DNA of 64,000 bases from Pseudoalteromonas atlantica (GCA_007988745.1 BJUT01000007.1:1-64000); one strand, 5' to 3'; positions 38,568 through 48,190 are shown, counted from the stretch's first letter. Notes: generated from the sequence alone by a model not told the origin. Translations and numbers: made by a program.

Positions 38568-39188
38568 ATGTCAAATGCAGTCAAAATTCATTCGTTCCCA
38601 CTTTCAGGCCACGCTCAGCGTGTCGAGTTATTTGCGAACATCGCTGGTATCGCCCACCAAGTGATCAATGTTGACTTAGCCAACGGCGAGCACAAAAAAG
38701 CCCCCTTTCTAGCCCTAAACCCTGCGGGTCAAGTACCCGTATTAGAAGACGGTGACACGGTTATCAGTGATTCAAATGCCATTCTGGTTTACCTAGCACG
38801 TAAATACGCGCCGAACTATTTACCTACCGATGCCGTGCTTGAAGCCCAAGTGCAAAAGTTCTTGTCATTGGCGGCAGGAGAAATTGCTTTTGGCCCGTGC
38901 AATGCGCGCTTAGTTACCGTGTTCAACGCAACCTTGGATGCTGACTTTGCGATTGCTACAGCCCACAACGTGTTGAAAAAACTGGATGCACATTTAGAGG
39001 ATAGAGCGTTTTTGGTAGGAGAAAGCCCGAGCATAGCCGATATCGCTATTTATACGTACACAGCCCATGCTCCTGAGGGTAATGTGTCCTTGGCTGAGTA
39101 CCCAAATGTTCGTCGCTTTTTAGCAAATGTAGAGGCACTAGATGGGTTTAAGCCAATGGCAACGACTAAAGCAGGTCTCGTTGCCTAA
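38568..39188 (+). CDS. Glutathione S-transferase
   Basis: 206 residues. The thioredoxin-like N-domain (1-80) has IHSFPLSGHAQRVELFANIAG with Ser/His near the usual catalytic site. The glutathione-binding PVLEDGDTVISDSNAILVYL follows. The helical C-domain has the LVGESPSIADIAIYTYT capping box. It joins glutathione to electrophiles; the substrate is unknown. An AGAGGA ribosome site precedes ATG. It is divergent from the LysR gene and 82 bases before the reductase, so it probably shares its transcript. Confidence 0.93.
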   Translation: MSNAVKIHSFPLSGHAQRVELFANIAGIAHQVINVDLANGEHKKAPFLALNPAGQVPVLEDGDTVISDSNAILVYLARKYAPNYLPTDAVLEAQVQKFLSLAAGEIAFGPCNARLVTVFNATLDADFAIATAHNVLKKLDAHLEDRAFLVGESPSIADIAIYTYTAHAPEGNVSLAEYPNVRRFLANVEALDGFKPMATTKAGLVA

Positions 39189-39270
39189 CCTATTGACTTA
39201 CCTTTTTTGACTGGGCGCTAAGCCCAGTCATACCAATCAAGCAAATTAACTTACCCGTATTGGAGGCCCC

Positions 39271-41406
39271 ATGGAACCAAGCAATCGCTATGCTCGATTT
39301 CACGATGGTGAACGTCAGTTGCAAGCCAGTGTAGGTGCTCTGGAGCAGATGGACAATATTGGCCGTCGCGCAATCCGCCCATACATGCCAGATCAGCATA
39401 GGCAGTTTTTCCAACAACTGCCGTTTATGGTGCTGGGTAGTACAGCAGATAAGGGGCAACTTTGGGCGTCAATTTTACCTGGAAAGCCCGGCTTCGTGCA
39501 GTCCCCTTCCCCGACTCAGCTCACAGTAAACACCCCAATTTTATCAGGTGACCCATTAGCTACAGCAATCACACAAGGTGCTCGATTGGGTTTATTGGGA
39601 CTGGAAATGTCGACCCGGCGTAGAAACCGCGTCAACGCTTGTGTTACCAGCGCAACGAACAACCAGTTTGCTTTAGAGGTTGAGCAATCTTTTGGCAATT
39701 GTCCGCAGTATATTCAAACTCGCGACCTTCACTTTATCCGTTCGCCAGATGCGCCATACAAGGCCCCGCGCGCTGAAACGTTTTTTGAACTAAGTGATAG
39801 CCTAAAGGCCTTTATCCGCCAAGCGGATACGTTTTTTGTTGCCAGTTCTGCGGGTCACGAACCTTCAAACGAAGTAAACCGTCAGGTATCTGCCCGTAAT
39901 GCTATGGGGGTTGATGTGTCACACCGTGGTGGCATGCCAGGTTTTATAAAGGTTTACGAAAACACCCTCACCATTCCTGATTATGCAGGAAATAACTTCT
40001 TCAATACGCTGGGAAACTTCTTAGTCAACCCCAAGGCAGGGTTATTGTTTGTTGATTTTACCAGCGGCGATGTTTTTATGTTAACCGGCACGGTTACCTT
40101 GCTGGCGAGTGACTCACCGATAATTAAAGGGTTTCAAGGTGCGCAGCGCGGCTGGCAATTTACCCTAACCCAAGGGGTTACATTAAAAGCGGCACTGCCA
40201 TTTCGCGCTCAATTCGACAGCTATTCTCCCAATTCTGAAGCAACGGGTACTTGGTCACAGGCAGAAGCAATCGTTAAAGCACAAGCTAAACGCAACCAGT
40301 GGCGAGCATTTACCGTCAGTAAAACCGAAGACGAAAGCAGTACAATCCGCTCATTTTATTTACAGCCTAAAGATGACTCTCCCGTACTGCCATTTTCCCC
40401 AGGGCAACATTTAACCCTGCGTATTAAACAGCAAAACTCTGACAGTTGGATTGTGCGCAATTACACTGTATCCAGTGCCCCATCGCAAAGTGCTTATCGT
40501 ATTTCAGTAAAACGTGAAGAGTATGGTCTGGTATCAAGTACCTTGCATTCTCGAATATCGATTGGTAGTGAAATACAGATTAAAGCACCAAGCGGCCATT
40601 TTTTTATCGATAACACACATCAGCGCCCAGCCATTTTAATAGGTGCAGGTGTTGGCATTACACCAATGGTGGCCATGGCAAATGATGCACTTAATGAAGG
40701 TATTCGCACTCGCTATATCCGCCCGATGGCAGTTATTCAAGCGGCCAAAAACAGTGAGCAACGCGCTTTTTATGCAGAGCTGAGCAACATTGCAAAGCGC
40801 AGCGCTGGGCGTATTCAGTATTATTCTGTATTAAGTCAGGCGCACAGCAATCAAACGCAAAACGCTATTGTGTCGAACGATTACACTTCCCAAGGGCGAA
40901 TTAGCCAAAGCTTGGTAATGGACGTACTTAATGCAATGGCCACAGAGCATAGCGTCGATTTCCCATCGCTGTTCGACAAAGACTTTTATCTGTGTGGCCC
41001 CCAAGGTTTTATGCAAAGTATGTATGACTTACTGATCAGCATTGGGGTAAAAGATGAAGATATTCATGCCGAAGCGTTTGGGCCATCGTCTTTACTTCGC
41101 CAATCAGCAGATACCAGCAAGCATGCTGAGCTAGAGGCTGAATCCGCTGTGATAAAATTTGCTCACTCGGGTATTGAACAAAGCTGGAATAAAGGTGATA
41201 ACCCCTTGCTAGAGGTGGCCGAAAGCAAAGGACTTACGCCACCATACAGTTGCCGCAGCGGCCAATGTGGCTCATGTGCGGTTAAACTAAAAAGTGGTGC
41301 TGTAACGTATCGCACCAAGCCAAGTGCGCATATTGACGCATCAGACGTATTGTTATGCTGCGCGGTACCAGCGAAAGATTGCGACACTGTTATATTAGAT
41401 TTGTAG
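39271..41406 (+). CDS. PNPOx-like / flavodoxin-reductase / 2Fe-2S fusion oxidoreductase
   Basis: 711 residues in three modules. The N-terminal pyridoxamine-oxidase-like split barrel (about 40-320) has the EQSFGNCPQYIQTR motif. A ferredoxin-reductase module follows (about 345-600) with FAD motif RNYTVSSAP, NAD motif GAGVGITPMVAM and FYLCGPQGFM. The C-terminal plant-type 2Fe-2S domain (about 625-711) has YSCRSGQCGSCAVKLKSG and a late CC pair. Electrons should pass from NAD(P)H through FAD to the cluster. The acceptor is unknown. A strong GGAGG ribosome site precedes ATG. It lies between the GST and DUF1348 genes. Confidence 0.88.
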   Translation: MEPSNRYARFHDGERQLQASVGALEQMDNIGRRAIRPYMPDQHRQFFQQLPFMVLGSTADKGQLWASILPGKPGFVQSPSPTQLTVNTPILSGDPLATAITQGARLGLLGLEMSTRRRNRVNACVTSATNNQFALEVEQSFGNCPQYIQTRDLHFIRSPDAPYKAPRAETFFELSDSLKAFIRQADTFFVASSAGHEPSNEVNRQVSARNAMGVDVSHRGGMPGFIKVYENTLTIPDYAGNNFFNTLGNFLVNPKAGLLFVDFTSGDVFMLTGTVTLLASDSPIIKGFQGAQRGWQFTLTQGVTLKAALPFRAQFDSYSPNSEATGTWSQAEAIVKAQAKRNQWRAFTVSKTEDESSTIRSFYLQPKDDSPVLPFSPGQHLTLRIKQQNSDSWIVRNYTVSSAPSQSAYRISVKREEYGLVSSTLHSRISIGSEIQIKAPSGHFFIDNTHQRPAILIGAGVGITPMVAMANDALNEGIRTRYIRPMAVIQAAKNSEQRAFYAELSNIAKRSAGRIQYYSVLSQAHSNQTQNAIVSNDYTSQGRISQSLVMDVLNAMATEHSVDFPSLFDKDFYLCGPQGFMQSMYDLLISIGVKDEDIHAEAFGPSSLLRQSADTSKHAELEAESAVIKFAHSGIEQSWNKGDNPLLEVAESKGLTPPYSCRSGQCGSCAVKLKSGAVTYRTKPSAHIDASDVLLCCAVPAKDCDTVILDL

Positions 41407-41495
41407 CTCAATTAATCAGGCTAATATTCAAAGTCACTTATTGATGAAACCTATACAAGTTATTCAACGTTACTTTACCCAAAGAGGATTTAAAC

Positions 41496-41963
41496 ATGAG
41501 TACACGCCCACCACTGCCCCCTTTTACCCGCGAAAGCGCCATCGAAAAAGTGCGTCTAGCAGAAGATGGCTGGAACAGCCGTAACGCTGAAAAGGTATCA
41601 CTTGCTTATACAGTGGATACCAAATGGCGTAATCGCAGCTCTTTCGTGAACAGCCGTGAGGAAGCCGCTGCATTTTTAAAAGGTAAATGGAAAAAAGAAT
41701 TGGAATATAGGCTGATAAAAGAGTTATGGGCTTTCACTGAAAATCGTATTGCCGTGCGTTACGCGTATGAGTGGCACGACGACAGCGGCAACTGGTTTCG
41801 CTCCTACGGCAACGAAAACTGGGAATTCGATGAAAACGGCTTAATGCAAAACCGCTTCGCTTGCATCAACGACTTACCCATCAAAGAATCAGAACGCAAA
41901 TTCCACTGGCCCCAGGGGCGCCGCCCCGACGATCACCCAGGGTTATCGGAGTTAGGGTTGTAA
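41496..41963 (+). CDS. DUF1348 (NTF2-like) protein
   Basis: 155 residues of the DUF1348 family. [40 protein letters not shown] and [15 protein letters not shown] are the landmarks, and the end is [18 protein letters not shown]. It has an NTF2-like cone fold of unknown function. It sits 89 bases after the flavo-iron-sulfur reductase and is probably regulated with it. The 275 bases after it hold only the ohr terminator. Confidence 0.92.
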   Translation: MSTRPPLPPFTRESAIEKVRLAEDGWNSRNAEKVSLAYTVDTKWRNRSSFVNSREEAAAFLKGKWKKELEYRLIKELWAFTENRIAVRYAYEWHDDSGNWFRSYGNENWEFDENGLMQNRFACINDLPIKESERKFHWPQGRRPDDHPGLSELGL

Positions 41964-42183
41964 GCACACCCAATACAGGCGATACAGACGATAAAGCCAG
42001 CCCTCTATCGGCGTTCTTGCAGAACGCCTTAACCCTTTTCATCCTCCCAACATTTTTCAGCATTAAAGAGCTGCTTACTTAATCACTGCAAGACAAATAC
42101 AGCTGTGTCAGTTGCTGGTATATGGGTTAATTTAATCATGCTGTTTTCATATATTTATAACGTTATTGAATAAACTTTGCTTA

Positions 42184-42213
42184 CAAAAAAGCCCAGTGGC
42201 AAACCACTGGGCT
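42184..42213 (-). terminator. Terminator after ohr
   Basis: A 10-bp perfect stem (AGCCCAGTGG / CCACTGGGCT, loop CAAA) is followed on the minus strand by six T. It lies about 25 bases after the ohr stop. Confidence 0.85.
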
Positions 42214-42238
42214 ATTACAATGCTAAGTGATCAGTTAA

Positions 42239-42667
42239 TTAAATAACCGAAAGTTCAACTTCAATATTACCGCGTGTAGCGTTTGAGTATGGGCATACTT
42301 GGTGTGCTTTATTTACCAGCTCTTGCGCCGCCGCTTTATCTATATCACCGAGTGATACAGCTAATTTAACTGCAATGCCAAAACCGCCTTCAATCGCGCC
42401 AATAGATACTTCAGAGTTAATGTGTGTATCACTTGGTAGCGCAATTTTTTCGCTACCGGCTACAAATTTTAGTGCACCAATAAAACACGCTGCATAACCA
42501 GCTGCAAATAATTGCTCTGGGTTTGTGCCTTGTCCATCGTCGCCACCTAGCCCTTTTGGGGTTGATAAGTTTACATTTAAACGGCCATCGTCTGATTTAG
42601 CTACACCTTCACGACCACCGGTTGCAGTCGCTTTTGCTGTGTAGGCAACGTTTTGTAATACATTCAT
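42239..42667 (-). CDS. ohr: Organic hydroperoxide resistance protein Ohr (OsmC family)
   Basis: 142 residues from the ATG at 42667, which has a GGAG ribosome site 6 bases upstream. A TTG four codons earlier is unlikely. The two redox cysteines are in place: AAGYAACFIGAL (Cys61) and HQVCPYSNATRGN (Cys125). Ohr reduces organic peroxides with a dithiol. It is divergent from an OhrR-like regulator with two palindromic operators between them. Confidence 0.95.
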   Translation of the reverse strand: MNVLQNVAYTAKATATGGREGVAKSDDGRLNVNLSTPKGLGGDDGQGTNPEQLFAAGYAACFIGALKFVAGSEKIALPSDTHINSEVSIGAIEGGFGIAVKLAVSLGDIDKAAAQELVNKAHQVCPYSNATRGNIEVELSVI

Positions 42668-42698
42668 AGTGAACTCCAAAGTTTATCAATTAATTTAG

Positions 42699-42755
42699 TT
42701 TGCATGCAAAATAATAGGACAAGTAATTAGAGATTGCAAATACTTTGCATGCAAA
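42699..42755. promoter_or_regulatory. Two OhrR operators (TTTGCATGCAAA)
   Basis: Identical perfect 12-base palindromes lie at 42699-42710 and 42744-42755 in the ohr/ohrR divergent region, with a half-site (TTGCAAA) between. They should be OhrR binding sites for both genes. Confidence 0.8.
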
Positions 42756-42802
42756 TTAAAATGTTTTGTGAGTTGAAGGTATTAACGCACTAGGAGTTAG
42801 GT

Positions 42803-43261
42803 ATGTCATTTGAGCAATTAAAATTAAAAAATCAGCTGTGTCATAGGTTATATATGGCATCAAATAGCATTGCACGTGCTTACCGTGAGCCTTTAGCTGC
42901 ACTTAATTTAACGTATCCGCAGTATGTAGTAATGATGGCGCTGTGGGAGCAAGACAAAATAACCATAGCGCAGCTAATAGATAAAACCGCTATTGATGGC
43001 GGTGCTATGACTCAAATACTCAAAAAAATGACCGAAAAGTCTCTGCTGGCTGTTATTAAAGATGAGCACGATAAGCGTAAGCGCCTAATTCAGCTTACCC
43101 AAAGTGGGCAAGCCCTTAAAAACGAAGCTGCTGATATTCCAAAAACTATATTATGTAAGTTTGAAAGTGTAGAGCCCACACAAGCCAAACATCTAATGCA
43201 GCTGCTTGATTTAGTAATAAGCGATTTAACAACTAAAAACGATGATGAGTTAGCCAACTAA
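42803..43261 (+). CDS. ohrR: MarR-family peroxide sensor OhrR
   Basis: 152 residues of a MarR winged helix. LKNQLCHRLYMASNSIARAYR carries the N-terminal reactive cysteine of OhrR (Cys13). LTYPQYVVMMALWEQ follows, then the recognition region GGAMTQILKKMTEK and the wing DEHDKRKRLIQLT. Peroxide oxidation of the cysteine should release DNA and induce ohr. Its 3' end overlaps the end of the convergent LysR gene by 12 bases. Confidence 0.93.
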   Translation: MSFEQLKLKNQLCHRLYMASNSIARAYREPLAALNLTYPQYVVMMALWEQDKITIAQLIDKTAIDGGAMTQILKKMTEKSLLAVIKDEHDKRKRLIQLTQSGQALKNEAADIPKTILCKFESVEPTQAKHLMQLLDLVISDLTTKNDDELAN

Positions 43262-44149
43262 CGCAGTTATTTTTTGTTGAATAAACGCCCTAAATGCGCT
43301 GATGACTGGGGTCATTTGGCGCCGATCGGCGTACATCATATAAAGCGGTAGCGGATCACTTTGCCACTCGGGGCATAAATGAACGAGCTGCCCACTTGCT
43401 AAATCATCAATTACATCTAAGTACGACTTATACGCAATGCCTTTGCCCTCTAGCGCCCAGCGCCTAACCATTTCGCCATCGTTTACTATGTGTTGGCAAT
43501 TTAGCTGTACTTTTTGCACTGCGCCATTTTTATAAAATCGCCACTCTTTAAACACCTCGCCAAAGCGCATAAAGGTAATGGTGGTGTGCTGCGTTAAGTT
43601 AAGTGGATGTGTAAGCAATCCATTTTTAGCAATATACTCAGCAGAGGCCACTAAAATACGCGCATTATTTAAAAAAAGTGGCGCTGCAATTAACTGCGAA
43701 TCTTTTGGTACACCAAAGCGCAGTGCAATATCAATTGATTGGCTGTAAATGTCGCTTACTTCGTCACTTAAGTGCAGTTTAAGTTTTACATGCGGGTAGT
43801 GTGCTAAAAACTCATTAAGCCATTCACTTAGTTTATTGCGCCCTAAGTCGCACGGGGCCGATACCTGTAGCGTTCCCGTTACTTCGCCCACTGCGGTTTG
43901 TACTGCAGCTACCCCTTGTTGAATAAGCGAAAGGGAGTCTTTGGCGTAACTTAAAAACTGCTCCCCTGCCACACTTAAGCGTAAGCTGCGGGTAGAGCGA
44001 ATAAACAGCACGTTTCCTAAGTCTTTTTCTAGGCGTTTAATAGCAGCACTTACCGCGGCTGGAGTTTGCTCGTTTTGCCGTGCAGCTTCAGAAATACTGG
44101 CGCAACTAGCTACATCTATAAAAGTTTGAATATCGTTAAATGATCGCAT
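43250..44149 (-). CDS. LysR-family regulator
   Basis: 299 residues from the ATG at 44149 (MRSFNDIQTFIDVAS), which fits the usual LysR start. A TTG 57 bases upstream would add a basic leader and is less likely. The helix-turn-helix is SISEAARQNEQTPAAVSAAIKR, and the effector domain begins at about 87 (TGTLQVSAPCDLGR). It is divergent from the dehydrogenase-family gene, which it probably controls. Confidence 0.9.
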   Translation of the reverse strand: MRSFNDIQTFIDVASCASISEAARQNEQTPAAVSAAIKRLEKDLGNVLFIRSTRSLRLSVAGEQFLSYAKDSLSLIQQGVAAVQTAVGEVTGTLQVSAPCDLGRNKLSEWLNEFLAHYPHVKLKLHLSDEVSDIYSQSIDIALRFGVPKDSQLIAAPLFLNNARILVASAEYIAKNGLLTHPLNLTQHTTITFMRFGEVFKEWRFYKNGAVQKVQLNCQHIVNDGEMVRRWALEGKGIAYKSYLDVIDDLASGQLVHLCPEWQSDPLPLYMMYADRRQMTPVISAFRAFIQQKITALVG

Positions 44150-44262
44150 ATTTTCAATTAAAATTTGAAAGTGCTTTAGTTTTTCATGTCTTTTTCTATT
44201 TTTCAACTGAGCTATAGTGCTTATAAGTTAAAAACACTTGGTTAAAATCATCAGGAACGCAC

Positions 44263-45273
44263 ATGAAAGCATTTGGCTACACCAAAAACACTAAAACGCT
44301 TACAGCAAGCTCTATACAAGCAATTGAGCTTGATACCCCAACAGCCAGCGGGCACGACCTACTTATTGAAGTAAATGCTATTTCGGTAAACCCTGTAGAT
44401 ACAAAAATACGTGCAAATGTAGCGCCAGAGCAAGGCTACAAAGTATTAGGCTGGGACGGCGTAGGCGTTGTAAAAGCCGTTGGCGAGTCGGTATCGTTAT
44501 TTAATGTGGGAGATCGTGTATTTTACGCTGGCGATTTATCGCGCCAAGGCAGTAATGCGCAATTTCAATTAGTTGACGAGCGTATTGTAGGCCGTGCGCC
44601 TAAAACATTAACCGACGCACAAGCCGCAGCGCTGCCGCTAACCAGTATTACCGCCTACGAAATGCTATTTGATCGCCTGCAAGTGCCTAAAAATAAGCAA
44701 AATACTCAGCAATCTATTTTAGTTATTGGCGCCGCAGGTGGCGTTGGCTCTATTTTAGTACAGCTTGCCAAGCAACTTACTGGGCTAAAGGTGGTAGGTA
44801 CTGCATCACGCGAGCAAAGCGTAACTTGGCTTAAAGAGTTAGGAGCGGATCATGTACTCAATCATACTAAAAACTTAAACGAGCAGCGCAAAGAACTGGG
44901 TTTAGCTGAGTTTGATTACGTTATTAGCTTAACCCATACCGACCAATACCAAGATCAAATAGTTGAGTGTATTAAACCGCAAGGTAAATTTGCGCTAATA
45001 GATGACCCTTCATCGTTCGATATTTTAAAGTTTAAGCGTAAATGTATATCGGTGCATTGGGAGTTTATGTTTACCCGCTCGCTATTTACTACCGCCGATA
45101 TAACAGCGCAGCACACCTTACTTAATGAAATTAGCGAGCTGATAGACTCAGGTATACTTAAAACCACGCTTGGGCAAAATTTAGGCCCAATAAACGCTGC
45201 TAATTTATATAAAGCGCATCAAATTTTAGAATCGCACACCTCACGCGGTAAACTTGTTTTAGAAGGCTTTTAA
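44263..45273 (+). CDS. Zinc-type alcohol dehydrogenase-like / quinone reductase family protein
   Basis: 336 residues of the medium-chain dehydrogenase family (TIGR02817-like). The N-terminal GroES-like part has VNAISVNPVDTKIR and GWDGVGVV. The Rossmann part has IGAAGGVGSILVQLAKQL. The structural and catalytic zinc cysteines are not evident, so it probably works as an NADPH quinone or enone reductase. It is divergent from a LysR gene and 2 bases before the royal-jelly-like gene, forming an operon with it. Confidence 0.9.
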   Translation: MKAFGYTKNTKTLTASSIQAIELDTPTASGHDLLIEVNAISVNPVDTKIRANVAPEQGYKVLGWDGVGVVKAVGESVSLFNVGDRVFYAGDLSRQGSNAQFQLVDERIVGRAPKTLTDAQAAALPLTSITAYEMLFDRLQVPKNKQNTQQSILVIGAAGGVGSILVQLAKQLTGLKVVGTASREQSVTWLKELGADHVLNHTKNLNEQRKELGLAEFDYVISLTHTDQYQDQIVECIKPQGKFALIDDPSSFDILKFKRKCISVHWEFMFTRSLFTTADITAQHTLLNEISELIDSGILKTTLGQNLGPINAANLYKAHQILESHTSRGKLVLEGF

Positions 45274-45275
45274 GC

Positions 45276-46379
45276 ATGAACCAGATTAAAAAAATACTTT
45301 TAGCAGCAGCCTGCAGCACCGCATTTTTAACCAGCAGTGCATTTGCTAATACCCAACCTACGCACACCGATTTAAAAACAGTTGCTACATTTGATGCACA
45401 ACACCCACCGGGTAATATTGCTATTACGCCATCGGGTCGTAAGTTTTTATCGGTACATGGTTTTTACGGCCAAAAACAAAAAATTATGGAGCTATTAAGC
45501 GATGGCACCACCAAACCCTACCCTAATGAAGAATGGGCATACGCGTACAAAAACGGCAAAGGCTTTTACGACGTACTTGGCATAAATGTATCTGCCGATG
45601 GCGTGTTATGGATGCTTGATACATCAGGCCCTGATCATGCTGGGCGTTTAGTCGGTTGGGATACCAACAAAGAGCAGCTGCATAAAATAATTTATTTAGC
45701 TAAACCCACCATTACCGACACCTCGTTTTTAAACGATTTAGTTATCGATAATAAACACGGCGTTGTATACATTGCCGACACCGCACAAGGCAGCCAAGCC
45801 GCTATTATTACCGTAAATTTAAAAACAGGTGAGGCGCGCAGAGTATTACAAAATAGCCCATACACCACAGCCGAAAACATCGACATGGTCATTGAAGGGC
45901 GCACCATGAAACTAGGCGGCCAACCAGCACGTTTAGGCGTAAACCCAATCACACTCGACCCAAGTGAACAGTGGCTTTACTTTGGCTCTATGTCTGGCAC
46001 ATCGGTTTACCGTATTGCCACAAGCGATATTAACAATAAAAGCCTGAGCGCAAGCGCCCTTGAAAGTAAAGTAACGCGTTACGGCACTAAACCAATTTCA
46101 GATGGCATTATTGTTGATGGCGGCGGTAATGTGTATGTTACCGACATAACCAACGGCGCAATTGGTGTAGTAAAACCAAGCGGTAAATACCACGTATTAT
46201 ATAAAGACGAGCGCTTAAGCTGGCCTGATGGCTTTAGTTATGGCGCCGATCATAAAATATATTTTACCGTAGATGAGTTACACCGCTCGCCAGTATTAAA
46301 TAACGGTAAAAATGCCAGCCAAGGAAAATTTAGTGTGCTGTCGTTCGACCCACTAGTAAAGGGTAAAGTAGGGCGCTAA
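45276..46379 (+). CDS. Major royal jelly / Yellow-like secreted protein
   Basis: 367 residues. A signal peptide (1-24, ending SAFA) precedes a beta-propeller of the MRJP/Yellow type (HPPGNIAITPSGRKFLSVHG, DGVLWMLDTSG, FLNDLVIDNKHGVVYIADT). It should be periplasmic. Bacterial members have no settled activity. It starts 2 bases after the dehydrogenase-family gene, so the two are cotranscribed and may act on the same small molecule. Confidence 0.85.
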   Translation: MNQIKKILLAAACSTAFLTSSAFANTQPTHTDLKTVATFDAQHPPGNIAITPSGRKFLSVHGFYGQKQKIMELLSDGTTKPYPNEEWAYAYKNGKGFYDVLGINVSADGVLWMLDTSGPDHAGRLVGWDTNKEQLHKIIYLAKPTITDTSFLNDLVIDNKHGVVYIADTAQGSQAAIITVNLKTGEARRVLQNSPYTTAENIDMVIEGRTMKLGGQPARLGVNPITLDPSEQWLYFGSMSGTSVYRIATSDINNKSLSASALESKVTRYGTKPISDGIIVDGGGNVYVTDITNGAIGVVKPSGKYHVLYKDERLSWPDGFSYGADHKIYFTVDELHRSPVLNNGKNASQGKFSVLSFDPLVKGKVGR

Positions 46380-46399
46380 ATACAGCGTATAAACCATAC

Positions 46400-46425
46400 G
46401 CCACGCACCCGCTGCGTGGCTTTTT
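46400..46425 (+). terminator. Rho-independent terminator
   Basis: The stem GCCACGCA / TGCGTGGC (loop CCCGC) is followed by five T, 20 bases after the royal-jelly-like gene. Confidence 0.88.
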
Positions 46426-46591
46426 GGTGCAACTTTTAAGCCTTTTAGCCCCAAAATGGTGCTAAGCGCTCAAAAGTTATTTTTAGTGTTTTAATAAATA
46501 TCTGATTTGTATTCATAAAATATTCAATTAACAGTTGGCATAATTCTTCCACAGTACAGATGTGTTCAGTGAAACTTTCAAGGAAAATACC

Positions 46592-46711
46592 ATGGCTAAC
46601 CTATACCACACCCTTTACCTACTATGGCGTTTAGACATTAGCGTATGGCAGGTAAACGATCCGAGCAATACCCATACCACGTGCGACAAAGAGCGAGTTT
46701 ACAGCCGATAA
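46592..46711 (+). CDS. Small ORF (39 residues) upstream of astB
   Basis: ATG at 46592 with an AAGGAA ribosome site 8 bases upstream opens a 39-residue frame (MANLYHTLYLLWRLDISVWQ at the start) ending in TAA. I do not recognise it. A second tiny frame from GTG 46681 to 46761 encodes a hydrophobic tail (FVFIGFASAAIALYC), so the region may encode one or two small proteins, a leader peptide, or a frame-shifted small membrane protein. The rest of 46426-46776 shows only AT-rich promoter-like sequence. Confidence 0.4.
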   Translation: MANLYHTLYLLWRLDISVWQVNDPSNTHTTCDKERVYSR

Positions 46712-46791
46712 ATTTCGTATTTATAGGCTTTGCAAGCGCGGCCATTGCGTTGTATTGTTAAGTAACTAAAAACAATATGATTGGAACGTGT

Positions 46792-48138
46792 ATGCACGCC
46801 TTAGAAGCAAATTTTGATGGCTTAGTTGGCCCTACTCACAACTATGCGGGTTTATCGTATGGTAACGTTGCCTCGTTAAATAATGCGGCAAGTTTTTCAA
46901 ACCCTCAAGAAGCTGTGTTACAGGGCCTTGAAAAAATGAAAGCCATGCACGACAAAGGCCTAACACAAGGTGTGTTTGCGCCCCATGCACGCCCCGATTT
47001 AAACGTACTACGTCGCTTAGGTTTTACCGGCAACGACTCGCAAGTTATTCATAAAGCATTTAAAGCCGACCCTATTTTATTGCGCGCGTGTTATTCGGCC
47101 TCTGCAATGTGGACCGCCAATGCCGCTACTGTTTCTCCATCGCCAGATACCCTCGATGGCAAAGTGCATTTTACCTCAGCTAATTTAAACAATAAGTTTC
47201 ACCGCTCGCTAGAGCCTGCTACAACTACCCGCTTACTAAAAGCCATGTTTAATAACGATAGCTACTTTGCACATCACACGCATTTACCCGATCAGGGCTT
47301 TTTTGGCGACGAAGGCGCGGCTAACCACACCCGCCTTTGCGACAGCCACGGCGAGCAAGGCCTAGAAATGTTTGTATTTGGTGCAAGTGCCTTTAACAGC
47401 CAATTACCAAAACCGGCTAAGTTTCCTGCAAGGCAAACACTAGAAGCCTCAGAAGCCATTTGCCGATTACATAATTTAAAAGAATCGAGCCAAATTTTAC
47501 TGCAGCAAAATCCAGATGTTATAGACCAAGGCGTGTTTCATAACGATGTAATTGCAGTAGGTAACGCAAACGTATTGCTTTGCCACCAGCAAGCATTTTT
47601 AAACCAACACGATGCCCTGCAAGAAATTCGCGATGCCTACACCGGCAGTAAACAGCTATACATAATTGAAGTACCTACCGATAAAGTAAGCATTAGCGAT
47701 GCAGTAAGCAGTTACTTGTTTAATAGCCAATTAGTAAGCCTAGATGATGGCTCAATGCTATTAGTAGCGCCACAAGAGTGCCAACGTAACAGCGCAGTAA
47801 ACGCCTACATTGAAGAAATGATTTTAGCCGATAACCCAGTAAACCAAGTGCAGTTTTTTGACCTGCGCCAAAGTATGCAAAATGGCGGCGGCCCTGCCTG
47901 CCTGCGTTTACGTGTAGCCCTTAACCAACAAGAGCTAAGCGCAGTAAACCCTGAGGTTATTTTAACCGATACTAAATACACACAGCTTTGTGATTGGGCA
48001 AAACGAAACTACCGCGATAAGTTAGGCGCAAGCGACTTTGCCGACTCAGCCCTACTTACCGAAAGCTACCAAGCACTGGATGAACTAACCCAGCTACTTA
48101 ACTTAGGCTCGGTATACGACTTTCAATTAGAAGGGTAA
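46792..48138 (+). CDS. astB: N-succinylarginine dihydrolase
   Basis: 448 residues from the ATG at 46792, which has a GGAA ribosome site; an ATG 15 bases earlier lacks one. The AstB start [20 protein letters not shown] is diagnostic. [29 protein letters not shown] and [14 protein letters not shown] carry catalytic residues including the late Cys. It converts succinylarginine to succinylornithine, CO2 and ammonia in the AST arginine-degradation pathway. No astA, astC, astD or astE is in the window. Confidence 0.96.
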   Translation: MHALEANFDGLVGPTHNYAGLSYGNVASLNNAASFSNPQEAVLQGLEKMKAMHDKGLTQGVFAPHARPDLNVLRRLGFTGNDSQVIHKAFKADPILLRACYSASAMWTANAATVSPSPDTLDGKVHFTSANLNNKFHRSLEPATTTRLLKAMFNNDSYFAHHTHLPDQGFFGDEGAANHTRLCDSHGEQGLEMFVFGASAFNSQLPKPAKFPARQTLEASEAICRLHNLKESSQILLQQNPDVIDQGVFHNDVIAVGNANVLLCHQQAFLNQHDALQEIRDAYTGSKQLYIIEVPTDKVSISDAVSSYLFNSQLVSLDDGSMLLVAPQECQRNSAVNAYIEEMILADNPVNQVQFFDLRQSMQNGGGPACLRLRVALNQQELSAVNPEVILTDTKYTQLCDWAKRNYRDKLGASDFADSALLTESYQALDELTQLLNLGSVYDFQLEG

Positions 48139-48164
48139 TACTCGTCAGCAAAAAGCTGATACAA

Positions 48165-48190
48165 AAATAGCGAGCCAAGGCTCGCTATTT
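48165..48190. terminator. Bidirectional terminator
   Basis: A stem of about 11 bp (AAATAGCGAGC / GCTCGCTATTT) with flanking A and T tracts lies between the convergent astB and mscS genes. Confidence 0.88.

Noticed and set aside
38296-38664. 122-residue plus-strand frame across the LysR start and GST start
   Set aside because: Overlaps two well-supported genes and the regulatory region between them; no family resemblance.
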